From Tannerella sp. (GTDB lineage: Bacteria > Bacteroidota > Bacteroidia > Bacteroidales > Tannerellaceae): a stretch of DNA of 32,844 bases. The DNA lies in contig JAIRSF010000060.1 of NCBI GenBank assembly GCA_031255595.1, positions 1 through 32,844 of the forward strand. Direction: 5' to 3'. Within the stretch, counting starts at the first letter, position 1, and the number at the start of each line of letters is the position of its first letter. Of the stretch, positions 20,057 to 30,794 are shown piece by piece. The position numbers were made by a program, and so were the translations under genes. Under the pieces are notes generated by a model. That model was not told the DNA's origin and did not search any database. It worked only from the letters and a program-made list of their open reading frames with translations.

Positions 20057-20106
20057 TCAAAAACGTGAATTATTTCATATAAATTTCCGGCATTTTATTT
20101 TTTTGC

Positions 20107-20114
20107 TAACTTTG
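20107..20114 (+). promoter_or_regulatory. -7 box TAACTTTG upstream of the lpx cluster
   Basis: TAnnTTTG in the pyrF-lpxD intergenic region. Confidence 0.45.
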
Positions 20115-20205
20115 TAGGCTAAAAATATAATCAAAAGCGGAAACAATATATGAATTTTATAGTTATTTTGCGACAGGATTATAAAAAATAACAATTAATA
20201 AAAAA

Positions 20206-21243
20206 ATGGAGTTTACGGCTCAACAGATTGCTGATTTTTTAAAAGGAAGTGTGGTAGGTGACCCGGCCACAAAAGTCAATAACTTCTCCAGGATTGAAGA
20301 AGGAACGCCCGGAACGATCACTTTTCTTGCAAATCCGAAGTACGAACACTTCATTTATGAAACGAAGGCAAGTATAGTATTAGTTAATGAAAGTTTCTCG
20401 CCGACTTCGGAAATCAGGGCGACCTTGATCAGGGTATCAAACGCCTATAGCTCCTTAGCCGTATTGCTTAACCTTGTGGAACAGTCAAAAACCAAAAAAA
20501 ACGGTATCGATGCATCCGCTTTTATTGCCCGGACGGCTATTGTCGGCGAAAACTGCTACGTCGGAACATTAGCCTATATCGGAGAGAAAACGGAGATCGG
20601 AAAAGGATGCGTGATCTATCCTTATACCTATATCGGCGATCATGTCAAAATCGGCGATAATACCGTCATCTATCCGCATGCTACGATATACGACGGATGC
20701 GTGATCGGGAATAATTGTATTCTCCATGCCGGTTCGGTCGTCGGCGCAGATGGTTTCGGTTTCGCACCGGAAGGCGGGGAATATAAAAAAATCCCCCAGT
20801 TAGGAAATGTAATCCTTGAAGACGATGTGGAGGTCGGCGCAAATACAACCATAGACCGGGCCGTTATGGGATCTACCATGATCCATAAAGGCGTAAAATT
20901 AGATAACCTCATACAGGTGGCGCATAATGTGGAGATAGGAGAAAATACGGTAATGGCTTCGCAAGTAGGTGTTGCAGGCTCAACAAAAGTAGGCTCCAAT
21001 TGTGTGCTCGGTGGACAGGTCGGACTGGGAGGCCATATCAAAATAGGCAGTAACTCGCAGATCGGCGCGCAATCGGGAATCATCAGCAATGTCGGAGAAA
21101 ACGCACAACTGATGGGTTATCCGGCAATACCCGTCAAAAATTTTATGCGTTCAAGCATTATTATCAGAAAATTACCGGAAATATATCAGACTCTTATCCG
21201 ATTGGAGAAGGAGATAGAGGAATTGAAAAAAAATAAACCGTAA
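20206..21243 (+). CDS. lpxD: UDP-3-O-acylglucosamine N-acyltransferase
   Basis: N-terminal LpxD domain, left-handed beta-helix hexapeptides, [46 protein letters not shown]. Confidence 0.95.
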   Translation: MEFTAQQIADFLKGSVVGDPATKVNNFSRIEEGTPGTITFLANPKYEHFIYETKASIVLVNESFSPTSEIRATLIRVSNAYSSLAVLLNLVEQSKTKKNGIDASAFIARTAIVGENCYVGTLAYIGEKTEIGKGCVIYPYTYIGDHVKIGDNTVIYPHATIYDGCVIGNNCILHAGSVVGADGFGFAPEGGEYKKIPQLGNVILEDDVEVGANTTIDRAVMGSTMIHKGVKLDNLIQVAHNVEIGENTVMASQVGVAGSTKVGSNCVLGGQVGLGGHIKIGSNSQIGAQSGIISNVGENAQLMGYPAIPVKNFMRSSIIIRKLPEIYQTLIRLEKEIEELKKNKP

Positions 21244-21248
21244 AAGAT

Positions 21249-22634
21249 ATGCAGAAACAAAAAACATTAGCTTCTGAATTTTCATTAAAAGGTAAAGGAC
21301 TTCATACCGGACTGAATGTCAATGTGACATTCAAACCCGCTCCTGAAAATCATGGATACAAAATAAAACGCATCGATATAAAAGAACAACCCGTCATCGA
21401 TGCATTAGCCGAAAACGTAGTGAATACACAAAGGGGAACGGTGCTGTCGAAAGGCGATGTGCAGGTGAGTACTGTGGAACATGCACTTGCCGCCCTGTAT
21501 GCATGGGGTATCGATAACTGCCTGATAGAAGTAGATGCCCCGGAATTTCCGATCCTCGACGGAAGCGCGCGTTTTTTCTCCGAAAATATTGAAAAAGCCG
21601 GTATTACGGAACAAAATGCACCCAAAGATTATTATATCGTACGCCATAAAATAGAAGTAAAAGATGAAAAAACCGGTTCGTCGCTGATCATTCTTCCCGA
21701 CGATAGGTTCAGTATCAATGTGTTGATCGAGTTTGACTCTCCCGTATTGCCCAATCAATATGCTTCTATGACCAATATCTGCGAGTTCCCCGAAAAATTT
21801 GCTTCTTCACGCACATTTGTCTTTGTCCGGGAAATAGAAATGTTGTTGCAGAATAACCTGATAAAAGGGGGAGATTTAGATAATGCGATCGTTATCTACG
21901 ACAAAAAGATGGAACAGGAGGAGATGAACCGCCTGGCTGACACATTGGGTTTGCCCCACACGAATGTGAAGGATTTCGGATTTGTGAACAACAAACCGCT
22001 TGTTTTTCCGAACGAACCCGCCAGGCACAAGCTGATAGACGTTATAGGCGACCTGGCTCTTATCGGGAAACCGATCAGAGGGCATGTCACCGCAACACGT
22101 CCCGGACATAAAATCAATAACCAGTTAGCGCGCTTAATACGCAAAGATATTAAACTGAACGATGTACAAGCGCCCATATATGATACGTTGGAAGAACCCG
22201 TCATGGACATCAACCGGATCCGCGAGCTGCTACCGCACCGTTATCCGTTCCTGCTGGTCGACAAAATCATAGAGATCGGAGGGGATTACATTGTCGGTAT
22301 AAAAAATGTTACCGTCAATGAACCGTTTTTTCAGGGACATTTCCCGCAGGAACCCGTCATGCCCGGCGTATTACTCGTCGAAGCGATGGCGCAGACCGGA
22401 GGGTTGCTGGTACTGAACTCGGTCGACGAACCGGAACGCTACTCTACCTACTTCATGAAAATAGACGGCGTAAAATTCCGTCAAAAAGTCGTTCCGGGAG
22501 ATACACTTATCTTCCGGTTACAACTGTTAGCTCCGATGCGCCGGGGTATATCAACGATGAAAGGCTATGTTTTTGTTGGAGAAAAAATAGTCTGCGAAGC
22601 TGAGTTCATGGCACAAATCATTAAAAACAAATAA
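21249..22634 (+). CDS. lpxC/fabZ: Bifunctional UDP-3-O-acyl-GlcNAc deacetylase / 3-hydroxyacyl-ACP dehydratase (LpxC-FabZ fusion)
   Basis: LpxC part: [54 protein letters not shown]; FabZ part: [44 protein letters not shown]. Confidence 0.95.
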   Translation: MQKQKTLASEFSLKGKGLHTGLNVNVTFKPAPENHGYKIKRIDIKEQPVIDALAENVVNTQRGTVLSKGDVQVSTVEHALAALYAWGIDNCLIEVDAPEFPILDGSARFFSENIEKAGITEQNAPKDYYIVRHKIEVKDEKTGSSLIILPDDRFSINVLIEFDSPVLPNQYASMTNICEFPEKFASSRTFVFVREIEMLLQNNLIKGGDLDNAIVIYDKKMEQEEMNRLADTLGLPHTNVKDFGFVNNKPLVFPNEPARHKLIDVIGDLALIGKPIRGHVTATRPGHKINNQLARLIRKDIKLNDVQAPIYDTLEEPVMDINRIRELLPHRYPFLLVDKIIEIGGDYIVGIKNVTVNEPFFQGHFPQEPVMPGVLLVEAMAQTGGLLVLNSVDEPERYSTYFMKIDGVKFRQKVVPGDTLIFRLQLLAPMRRGISTMKGYVFVGEKIVCEAEFMAQIIKNK

Positions 22635-22637
22635 TAT

Positions 22638-23420
22638 ATGCATTCACCATTAGCCGTTATCCACCCGGATGCAAAAATAGGGAATAATGTGACGATCGAT
22701 CCCTTTGCCGTAATTGAAAAAAATGTGATAATCGGAGATAATTGCCGTATCTATTCACACACAGCCGTCTTAGACGGAGCCCGTATAGGCTCCGGTTGTA
22801 GCATATTTCCGGGAGCCGTCATTGCCGGTATTCCGCAAGACCTGAAATTTGCCGGAGAAGATTCGGTCGTAGAAATAGGCGATCGCACGACGATACGTGA
22901 GTGCGCCACCGTCAACCGGGGAACAGCGTCAAAAAGAAAAACCGTAATAGGTAACGACTGCCTGATTATGGCTTACGCCCATGTTGCACACGATTGTGTT
23001 ATTAATAATAATGTAATCATCGGGAATGCTTCCCAACTCGCCGGCGAAGTGATGGTCGATGATTTTGCAATCATAAGCGGCGGATCGCTGGTACATCAGT
23101 TCACGCGCATATCGAAACACGTAATGATTCAGGGCGGATCGCGTGTAGGTAAAGATATCCCGCCGTATACGCTTATCGGTCGTGAACCGATAACATACTG
23201 CGGAATCAACATTGTAGGATTACGCAGGCGCGGATTTACGGACAATCAGGTTTTCCTGATACAGGATATATACCGGACATTATATACACGCGGGCTTAAC
23301 AATACGGAAGCGCTGCATGCGATCGAAACGGAATACGAACCCTGCGCAGAACGCGACCTGATCCTCAATTTTATAAAAACATCCCAAAGAGGTATTGTCA
23401 GGGGGTCTATCGACGATTAG
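22638..23420 (+). CDS. lpxA: UDP-N-acetylglucosamine acyltransferase
   Basis: Hexapeptide repeats; AHVAHDCVINNNVIIGNASQLAGEVMVDDFAIISGGSLVHQF. Confidence 0.95.
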   Translation: MHSPLAVIHPDAKIGNNVTIDPFAVIEKNVIIGDNCRIYSHTAVLDGARIGSGCSIFPGAVIAGIPQDLKFAGEDSVVEIGDRTTIRECATVNRGTASKRKTVIGNDCLIMAYAHVAHDCVINNNVIIGNASQLAGEVMVDDFAIISGGSLVHQFTRISKHVMIQGGSRVGKDIPPYTLIGREPITYCGINIVGLRRRGFTDNQVFLIQDIYRTLYTRGLNNTEALHAIETEYEPCAERDLILNFIKTSQRGIVRGSIDD

Positions 23421-23512
23421 CCGGAAAATGAAAAAAAATGTCCGTTTTTCTTTATTATTCCATATTTTATTCACATATTTGCACCTCACCTCATTAGCAT
23501 AATTAATTATTT

Positions 23513-24055
23513 ATGGTATACAGATTTTTATTATTGTCGGACGAAAGCGACAACTTTAAAAGAGAAATACAAATAAGTGCGCAGGCTACATTTTATGATT
23601 TTCACCAGGAAATCCTTCGCACAACAGGATACGATAAGCAACAGATGTACTCGTTCTTTATTTGCGGAGATGACTGGAGTAAGCACACCGAAATTACGTT
23701 GATAGAAATGGATACATCGTCGGAAGAAGACAGCTATGTTATGAGCCAAACGATTCTTGAAGATTTGCTCGAAGAAGAACACCAGAAGCTGCTTTACGTA
23801 TTCGACCAGTTGACGGAACGTGTTTTCTTTATCGAACTTCGTGAAATAATAACCGGGAAGGATCTGAAAGATCCCTTGTGTACAAAAGCGGTCGGCGACC
23901 CTCCGAAACAATTCATCGATTTTGAGGTCATTTCCGGTGATATCGGTTCGGATTTGGGCGAAACTTTTTACGGAGAGGATGAATTTGACGATGAAGATCT
24001 GGATGGTTTGGACGAAGGCTCATTTGATGACGAATCGTTGAACGACCGCTTCTGA
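23513..24055 (+). CDS. Plasmid pRiA4b ORF-3-like domain protein with acidic C-terminal tail
   Basis: ATFYDFHQEILRTTGYDKQQMYSFFICGDDWSKHTEITL; tail FYGEDEFDDEDLDGLDEGSFDDESLNDRF. Confidence 0.6.
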   Translation: MVYRFLLLSDESDNFKREIQISAQATFYDFHQEILRTTGYDKQQMYSFFICGDDWSKHTEITLIEMDTSSEEDSYVMSQTILEDLLEEEHQKLLYVFDQLTERVFFIELREIITGKDLKDPLCTKAVGDPPKQFIDFEVISGDIGSDLGETFYGEDEFDDEDLDGLDEGSFDDESLNDRF

Positions 24056-24964
24056 ATGAAGATACTGTTTGTTTTACTCGGGCCGACAGGGGTCGGAAAA
24101 ACAGCGCTAAGTATCCATATCGCCCGTCATATAGGAAGTCCCGTCATATCTGCCGATTCACGCCAGATATATAAAGAATTACCGATAGGAACGGCCGCTC
24201 CCACACCCGGACAATTAAACCTTGTCGGGCACTATTTTATTGCAACACACTCCATAACGGATTATTACAGTGCCAGTATATTCGAAGAAGAAGCGATTCC
24301 CCTGATAAACAAACTGCACGAATCACAACCTCATCTGCTGCTTTGCGGCGGCTCTATGATGTATATAGATGCGGTCTGCAAAGGTATTGATGATATGCCG
24401 ACGATCACACCGGAAATACGCAATGCCTTATGGGAACAATACAGCCGGGAGGGGCTTTCCCCGATACTGGAAGAATTAAAAAAAGCGGATCCCGTACATT
24501 ACCATGAAGTAGACCGTATGAATCACCGGCGCGTGATCCATGCGGTGGAAATATGCCGTATGACCGGAAAACCTTATTCTTCTTTCCGGACGAACCGGAT
24601 AAAAGAGCGACCTTTCAAAATCTGCAAAATAGGTCTTACGCGGGAACGACCGGAACTGTTCGAACGGATTAACCGGCGCGTGGACGAAATGATAAACGAA
24701 GGTTTCGTGGAAGAAGCGCGACACCTTTATCCGATGCGGAAACTGAACTCCCTGAACACCGTAGGGTATAAAGAATTATTTTCTTATTTCGATGGAATCT
24801 ATACGCTGGAGGAGGCTGTGGAAAAAATAAAGAGGAACACCCGCGTATATGCGCGCAAGCAAATAACCTGGTTCAAACGCGATCCTCAAATAAAATGGTT
24901 TAATCCTGATAATAAGGAAGATGTAATTTCATGTATAGACGACCTGCGCTATGCCGCGCCATAA
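24056..24964 (+). CDS. miaA: tRNA dimethylallyltransferase
   Basis: LLGPTGVGKTALSIHIARHIGSPVISADSRQIYKELPIGTAAPTP, LLCGGSMMYIDAVCKGID, NTVGYKELFSYFDG. Confidence 0.95.
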   Translation: MKILFVLLGPTGVGKTALSIHIARHIGSPVISADSRQIYKELPIGTAAPTPGQLNLVGHYFIATHSITDYYSASIFEEEAIPLINKLHESQPHLLLCGGSMMYIDAVCKGIDDMPTITPEIRNALWEQYSREGLSPILEELKKADPVHYHEVDRMNHRRVIHAVEICRMTGKPYSSFRTNRIKERPFKICKIGLTRERPELFERINRRVDEMINEGFVEEARHLYPMRKLNSLNTVGYKELFSYFDGIYTLEEAVEKIKRNTRVYARKQITWFKRDPQIKWFNPDNKEDVISCIDDLRYAAP

Positions 24965-25047
24965 TTTATATTTTTTTAATACGTCAATTTGACTTTTTTC
25001 TCTATCTTTACGAGAAATAATATGTTGTAATTTACTTGCATATACGA

Positions 25048-26484
25048 ATGATACGAAAGTTTTCTAAAATATTTTTTGCGTTTATCTATTTGTCGATAAG
25101 TTTTTACGGATATACACAAAGCCTTGACCAGGCAAAGATCTTGTACAACGAAGGCGAATACGGGGAGGCTAAGCCGGTATTTGAAAAACTTGTCAGGCAA
25201 TCGCCGAATAATTCTTCTTACAATCAATGGTATGGCGTATGCTGCTACGAAACCGGCGACCTGGAAAATGCGGAAAAATACCTGTTGGTTGCAAACAAAC
25301 GCAAGGTGATGGAATCATACCGCTACCTTGCATATCTTTATGCGGATCTATACCGCTTCGATAAGGCGGCCGAAATGTGGGAAGGGTATATTGAGATGCA
25401 GAAAAAGAAAAAAGACGATACCGCGGAATCGGAACAAAAACTCCGGCAGGCGCATAATCTGCACCGTATGCAGGAAAAAACGGAAGATGTACAAATCATT
25501 GACAGTATGGTGATCGATAAGGAAGATTTTCTGAATGTGTACAGCCTGAGTGAAGAAAGCGGCAGCCTGATGCGTTACAACGAGTTCTTCGATACGCCGG
25601 AGAAATTGCCTTCCGTCGTTTATCGGAATCAGAAAGGAGATAAAATTTATTATGCACAGCCTGCCGAAAACGGCGTTTTTACCCTCTACTCCCAAAACAA
25701 ACTGCTGGATGCCTGGGGAGATGAGAAAATGCTTATGCCGGACCATTCGAAAGACCATAACTACCCTTTCGTTTTATCGGATGGCGTTACCCTGTATTTC
25801 TCGTCCAAAGACAACGAATCCATAGGGGGATATGATATTTTTATCACACGTTACAATACGAATATAAATGCATATCTGGCGCCGGAACAAATGGGGATGC
25901 CGTTCAACTCTCCCGCAAACGATTATATGATGGTCATCGACGAAACGAAAGGATTGGGCTGGTTCGTTTCCGACCGGAATCAACCGGAAGATAAGGTGTG
26001 CGTTTATCTTTTCATACCCGACCCGTCACGCAAACGTATAGAAGATACGGAAGACGTCGACAAACTGATAAGACGCGCCTCCCTTGCCTCCATAAGCGAT
26101 ACCTGGAAAGAGGGGGCGGATTATGCCGACCTGATTAAACTTGCACATACGGATCTGACAACGAACGAGAAAAAGAAAGAGCGCGATTTCATTTTTGTCG
26201 TAAACGATAAAACAACGTATTATACGCTGAATGAAATAAAAAGCCATGAGGCAAAAGACCTTTATTCGGAGTTAATCGGTATGAACCGGCAAATAGAAAC
26301 GTTGAGGAACAAATTAGACGAGATACGCAGTTCGTACGCAAAAGGGAATACGTCTACGCGTAACCAACTGAAACCGACCATCCTACAGATGGAAAACCAA
26401 CTTTATGACTGGATGGCAAAGGCCGGGGTTCAGGAAAAGAAAGCGCGTAACGCGGAAAATCGCCAGATAGGAGTTAAATACTAA
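25048..26484 (+). CDS. Secreted TPR / PD40-like beta-propeller protein, function unknown
   Basis: ATG 25048 (25036 is TTG); signal-like N-terminus; TPR-like LDQAKILYNEGEYGEAKPVFEKLV...; LSDGVTLYFSSKDNESIGGYDIFITRYN...FNSPANDYMMVIDETKGLGWFVSDRN. Confidence 0.75.
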   Translation: MIRKFSKIFFAFIYLSISFYGYTQSLDQAKILYNEGEYGEAKPVFEKLVRQSPNNSSYNQWYGVCCYETGDLENAEKYLLVANKRKVMESYRYLAYLYADLYRFDKAAEMWEGYIEMQKKKKDDTAESEQKLRQAHNLHRMQEKTEDVQIIDSMVIDKEDFLNVYSLSEESGSLMRYNEFFDTPEKLPSVVYRNQKGDKIYYAQPAENGVFTLYSQNKLLDAWGDEKMLMPDHSKDHNYPFVLSDGVTLYFSSKDNESIGGYDIFITRYNTNINAYLAPEQMGMPFNSPANDYMMVIDETKGLGWFVSDRNQPEDKVCVYLFIPDPSRKRIEDTEDVDKLIRRASLASISDTWKEGADYADLIKLAHTDLTTNEKKKERDFIFVVNDKTTYYTLNEIKSHEAKDLYSELIGMNRQIETLRNKLDEIRSSYAKGNTSTRNQLKPTILQMENQLYDWMAKAGVQEKKARNAENRQIGVKY

Positions 26485-26494
26485 ATATTATTTT

Positions 26495-27001
26495 ATGGTA
26501 ACAGATATCATCATTATTGTTTTCCTGATGGCCGCGGCCATATTTCTGATCCTGGCGGAGATATTCCTGTTGCCGGGCATCACCATTGCAGGAATCGGTG
26601 GGGTTTTATTTGCCATTGGAGGAGTAGCATACGCATACTCTGCAGGTGGTATAATGATGGGTAACATAACGCTCGGCTCCTCTATCGCCGTTTTCGGTGG
26701 ACTCTTCTTCTGGTTGTTACGACGGGATTCGTTCAGTCGTGTCGCCCTCAAAACAGACGTCGATTCGACCCTGTCTTCTCCTAAAGACGAAAATTTGCAG
26801 ATAGGCGACGAAGGAATTACGTTGTCCCGCCTGGCTCCTATCGGAAAAGCACGCTTCAAAGATATTACCGTCGAAGCGAAATCGGTAAACGACTTTATTG
26901 ATGAAAACACACCCGTAGTAATTTTACAAATAGAAGGGTATAATGTGATCGTTGAATCGAAGATCGGCTTAGGCCAAAATAAACACAATATTAATTCTTA
27001 A
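26495..27001 (+). CDS. Short NfeD-family protein
   Basis: TM-rich N-terminus, C-terminal OB-like [28 protein letters not shown]; adjacent to flotillin-like gene. Confidence 0.82.
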   Translation: MVTDIIIIVFLMAAAIFLILAEIFLLPGITIAGIGGVLFAIGGVAYAYSAGGIMMGNITLGSSIAVFGGLFFWLLRRDSFSRVALKTDVDSTLSSPKDENLQIGDEGITLSRLAPIGKARFKDITVEAKSVNDFIDENTPVVILQIEGYNVIVESKIGLGQNKHNINS

Positions 27002-27005
27002 AATT

Positions 27006-27992
27006 ATGGATCTATTACTTCTTGTCACAATTGGTATAGCGTTTGTAATGCTATGCATTTTCTTTTATTATGTACCGTTCCTGATGTGGATCTCGGCCAA
27101 AGTATCCGGCGTGAACATATCGCTTGTACAACTGTTCCTGATGCGCATACGTAAAGTTCCGCCGGGAGTCATCACCCGGGCAATGATCGAGGCGCACAAA
27201 GCCGGACTGAAAAGTCTGACCCGCGACGAACTGGAAGCTCATTATCTGGCGGGCGGACATGTGGAAAGAGTCGTTCACGCGCTCGTTTCGGCCTCCAAAG
27301 CAAACATTGACCTGACCTTCCAGATGGCTACAGCGATCGACCTGGCCGGACGCGACGTTTTTCAGGCCGTACAGATGTCTGTCAACCCGAAAGTGATTGA
27401 CACGCCTCCCGTTACCGCAGTTGCCAAAGACGGTATTCAGTTGATCGCCAAAGCGCGCGTCACCGTACGCGCCAACATCAAACAATTAGTCGGAGGAGCC
27501 GGCGAAGAAACGATTCTGGCACGTGTAGGCGAGGGGATTGTATCCTCCATCGGTTCGTCGGAAAGCCACAAAACCGTATTGGAAAATCCCGATTCCATAT
27601 CTAAACTCGTACTGCGCAAAGGATTGGATGCCGGTACGGCATTTGAAATTCTGTCCATTGATATTGCGGATATTGATATAGGTAAAAACATCGGAGCCGT
27701 ACTGCAGATGGATCAGGCGCAGGCAGATAAGAATATTGCACAGGCTAAAGCAGAAGAACGCCGCGCCATGGCCGTAGCCCTTGAGCAGGAAATGAAAGCA
27801 AAAGCACAGGAGGCACGCGCCAAAGTGATCGAAGCCGAAGCCGAAGTGCCCAAAGCTATGGCCGAAGCATTCCGCAGCGGAAACCTGGGTATCATGGACT
27901 ATTACCGGATGAAAAATATCGAAGCGGATACTTCCATGCGCGACGCCATATCCAAACCCGTCGAAGGAAATCAAAACAAACCGATAAAATAG
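27006..27992 (+). CDS. floA: Flotillin-like protein FloA (UPF0365)
   Basis: [52 protein letters not shown], coiled-coil [47 protein letters not shown]. Confidence 0.93.
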   Translation: MDLLLLVTIGIAFVMLCIFFYYVPFLMWISAKVSGVNISLVQLFLMRIRKVPPGVITRAMIEAHKAGLKSLTRDELEAHYLAGGHVERVVHALVSASKANIDLTFQMATAIDLAGRDVFQAVQMSVNPKVIDTPPVTAVAKDGIQLIAKARVTVRANIKQLVGGAGEETILARVGEGIVSSIGSSESHKTVLENPDSISKLVLRKGLDAGTAFEILSIDIADIDIGKNIGAVLQMDQAQADKNIAQAKAEERRAMAVALEQEMKAKAQEARAKVIEAEAEVPKAMAEAFRSGNLGIMDYYRMKNIEADTSMRDAISKPVEGNQNKPIK

Positions 27993-28106
27993 TGCATAAC
28001 CATGCGTTTCACGCAAACGCATAAGGAATCATTAACAGCCGATGGTCTTTTTGCTTCATTCCGCAAAGAGATCATCGGTTTACAAAGCGAAACACCCCTC
28101 CATTTC

Positions 28107-28976
28107 ATGAAACATATTGCGGCATCGGAACTGATTATCAATGAGGACGGTAGCGTGTTCCATCTTCATATAAAACCGGAACACCTTGCCGATCGCATCA
28201 TCCTTTGCGGAGATCCGGCGCGCGTATCCCTGATTGCCGGGTATTTCGACACCAAAGAATGTGACATATCCAACCGCGAGTTTTACACCATTACCGGAAC
28301 CTATGAAGGCAAACGGATCTCTGTCGTATCCCATGGTATCGGATGCGATAACATAGATATCGTGATCAACGAACTCGACGCACTCGCCAATATTGACTTT
28401 GCAACACGCACCGTCCGTCCCGTATTTCGTCAACTCACCCTGGTACGTATCGGCACATCGGGCGGTTTGCAGCCATACACACCGGTCGGTTCCTATGTAG
28501 CCGCCGAAAAATCAATCGGGTTCGACGGGGTGATTTACTTTTACAAAGACCACGAAAAAGTCCGGGATATACGTATGGAAGACGAACTGATCCGTCAGTT
28601 GGACTGGGATATTACCGGTATCCGCCCGTATGTCGTTTCGGCGGATACTTCGCTGATTGAACAGATTACCAAAGACGATATTATCCGCGGCATGACCATT
28701 GCTGCCAACGGCTTCTACGGCCCGCAGGGACGGGAATTACGTCTTCCGCTTAACGACCCGGAGCTAAACCGCAAAATAGAAGCCTTCCATTTCGAAGACC
28801 GCCACATCACCAATTTTGAAATGGAGAGTTCCGCACTCGCCGGCCTGGCCACCCTGATGGGACATCGCGCCATGACCGTCTGCTGCATCATCGCCGGACG
28901 GGTAGACAAAACGATGAATACGGATTACAAAAACAGCCTTCCGATACTGATAAAAAAAGTGCTGAACAGAATTTAA
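28107..28976 (+). CDS. Nucleoside phosphorylase (uridine phosphorylase-like)
   Basis: ADRIILCGDPARVSLIAGYFD, VSHGIGCDNIDIVINEL, LVRIGTSGGLQP, NFEMESSALAGLATLMGHRAMTVCCIIA; start M36 of the listed ORF (ATG 28107) preferred. Confidence 0.88.
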   Translation: MKHIAASELIINEDGSVFHLHIKPEHLADRIILCGDPARVSLIAGYFDTKECDISNREFYTITGTYEGKRISVVSHGIGCDNIDIVINELDALANIDFATRTVRPVFRQLTLVRIGTSGGLQPYTPVGSYVAAEKSIGFDGVIYFYKDHEKVRDIRMEDELIRQLDWDITGIRPYVVSADTSLIEQITKDDIIRGMTIAANGFYGPQGRELRLPLNDPELNRKIEAFHFEDRHITNFEMESSALAGLATLMGHRAMTVCCIIAGRVDKTMNTDYKNSLPILIKKVLNRI

Positions 28977-29069
28977 ACAGAATTGTCGTCATCTACTGCC
29001 GGATACAGCTAAAGTAAAGACTTATGAAAATAAGTTACCGGAAGTTTTACCGGCGGACACACGAATCTC

Positions 29070-29168
29070 CCCCCGATTTGAAACAAAATCAAAACATTTT
29101 CACCCCCGATTTGAAACAAATTATCCAAGCATAAACCCCCGATTTGAAACAAAAAACACTATCTTTGC
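29070..29168 (+). repeat. Tandem iteron-like array 1: three 33-bp units with identical 18-bp core CCCCCGATTTGAAACAAA
   Basis: Core at 29070-29087, 29103-29120 and 29136-29153; exact 33-bp period; unit 3 spacer ends in TATCTTTGC; directly upstream of the ATPase gene at 29184. Confidence 0.95.
29160..29167 (+). promoter_or_regulatory. -7 box TATCTTTG at the end of array-1 unit 3
   Basis: TAnnTTTG match 17 nt before ATG 29184; the repeat core occupies the place of the -33 element. Confidence 0.65.
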
Positions 29169-29183
29169 AAAAAACAAGTGCGT

Positions 29184-30536
29184 ATGTTTAAAAGAAATAT
29201 TCTTACGGAATTGAGACAATGGGCTGCGACGAAAAATCGCAAACCGCTAATACTGAGAGGATCTCGCCAAGTAGGCAAAACTACGCTTGTAGATAGTTTT
29301 GCGCCGTATTTTGATAGTTATCTTTATTTGAATCTTGAAAAAAGCCCAAGCGCAATCGCCCTGTTTGAAAAAGAACAGGAGATGAGTCATCTTTTGGCAG
29401 AAATTTTTCTTTTTTGCAACAAGGAAAATAAGCCGGGAAAAACGCTTTTATTTATTGATGAAATTCAATATTCAAAAACGGCAATCACAAAACTTCGTTA
29501 CTTTTACGAAGCAAAGCTATCTGATTTATACATCATTGCCGCTGGTTCATTATTGGAAACTGTGTTGAATAAAAACATTTCGTTCCCTGTCGGACGAGTA
29601 GAATATTTAGCTGTTCATCCCTGCGTATTCAACGAATTCTTACGGGCTATCGACGAAACACAACTTGAAAAAGCATTATTTGATTGCCGGATACCCGAAG
29701 CTTTGCATACCAAAACAATGAATCTTTTCAATACGTTCACACTCATTGGCGGTATGCCCGAAGTGGTTGCCGATTATGCTGAAAACAAAAACTATGTCGG
29801 TTTGAACCGTATTTATGAAAGTTTACTTACAAGTTATCGTAATGATGTTGAAAAATATGCCCGAAACGAAACAATGAATCAAACGATTCGTTATATTTTG
29901 CAGTACGGTTGGAAGTTTACGGCAGAACGCATAACATTGGGCGGGTTTGCCGGTTCTTCTTATAAGTCGCGTGAAATGGGAGAAGCATTTCGCACATTGG
30001 AAAAGACGTTCACTCTGGAACTTTGCTATCCGACAACCGATTGCGTTGTGCCGATAACGAAAGATCTGAAACGTTCTCCAAAATTATTCTGGCTTGATTG
30101 CGGTTTGGTTAATTATGCTGCAAATGTGCAAAAGGAAGTGTTCGGAGCATCCGATATTCTGGATGCATGGAGAGGAAAAATTGCCGAACAAATTGTTGCT
30201 CAGGAATTACTCGCAATAGATAGCCGCGTCTCAAATCAGCGGAATTTTTGGGTGCGAAATAAAAAAGATTCGGATGCAGAAGTCGATTTTGTTTTACAAT
30301 ACGATGGCAAAGTGATTCCGGTAGAGGTAAAATCGGGACATAACACAAAACTTCGCTCTTTGCATTTATTTATGGACGAAGCGCCTCATAATATAGCTGT
30401 AAGAGTCTGGTCGCAGCCTTTTTCAATAAATGAAGTGACAACACTCGGAGGTAAGAAATTCAAACTAATCAACTTGCCATTTTATTATGTTGGAAGACTT
30501 GAAACTATATTGAAAAATGCATTGCCGGCTCGTTAA
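29184..30536 (+). CDS. P-loop ATPase, AAA_14 + DUF4143 type with PD-(D/E)xK-like C-terminal motif (ATPase 1)
   Basis: Walker A RGSRQVGKTTLV, Walker B TLLFIDEIQ, AAGSLLE sensor, GGMPEVVADY, C-terminal DAEVDFVLQYDGKVIPVEVKSG; ATG 29184 preferred over GTG 29178. Confidence 0.9.
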   Translation: MFKRNILTELRQWAATKNRKPLILRGSRQVGKTTLVDSFAPYFDSYLYLNLEKSPSAIALFEKEQEMSHLLAEIFLFCNKENKPGKTLLFIDEIQYSKTAITKLRYFYEAKLSDLYIIAAGSLLETVLNKNISFPVGRVEYLAVHPCVFNEFLRAIDETQLEKALFDCRIPEALHTKTMNLFNTFTLIGGMPEVVADYAENKNYVGLNRIYESLLTSYRNDVEKYARNETMNQTIRYILQYGWKFTAERITLGGFAGSSYKSREMGEAFRTLEKTFTLELCYPTTDCVVPITKDLKRSPKLFWLDCGLVNYAANVQKEVFGASDILDAWRGKIAEQIVAQELLAIDSRVSNQRNFWVRNKKDSDAEVDFVLQYDGKVIPVEVKSGHNTKLRSLHLFMDEAPHNIAVRVWSQPFSINEVTTLGGKKFKLINLPFYYVGRLETILKNALPAR

Positions 30537-30794
30537 CTCCTTCTTTGCCTTTTTCATCATTTTGTATTCATTGAGAATGCTACAGAACATGATTTGTTGT
30601 TTATATAAAGGAATAACGCTTGATTTTGCGAATAGAAGTGTTGAAGAAATTGATCTGAATGACCCGGACTTTACCATTGTATATGATGGAACCTCGACCT
30701 TTATCACTAACTTATAAGTGCAACCGGGCACCACAACTATCGACGCAGGTAGTTTCCCGAAAGGCATTACTTTTAAAAAAAAATCGCCAATCAA

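Noticed and set aside
27486-28022. 178-aa minus-strand ORF
   Set aside because: Antisense to floA; His/Phe-rich shadow translation.
29070-29168. CRISPR array (array 1)
   Set aside because: Only three units with 15-nt spacers and an 18-nt core, no cas genes; better described as iterons upstream of a gene.
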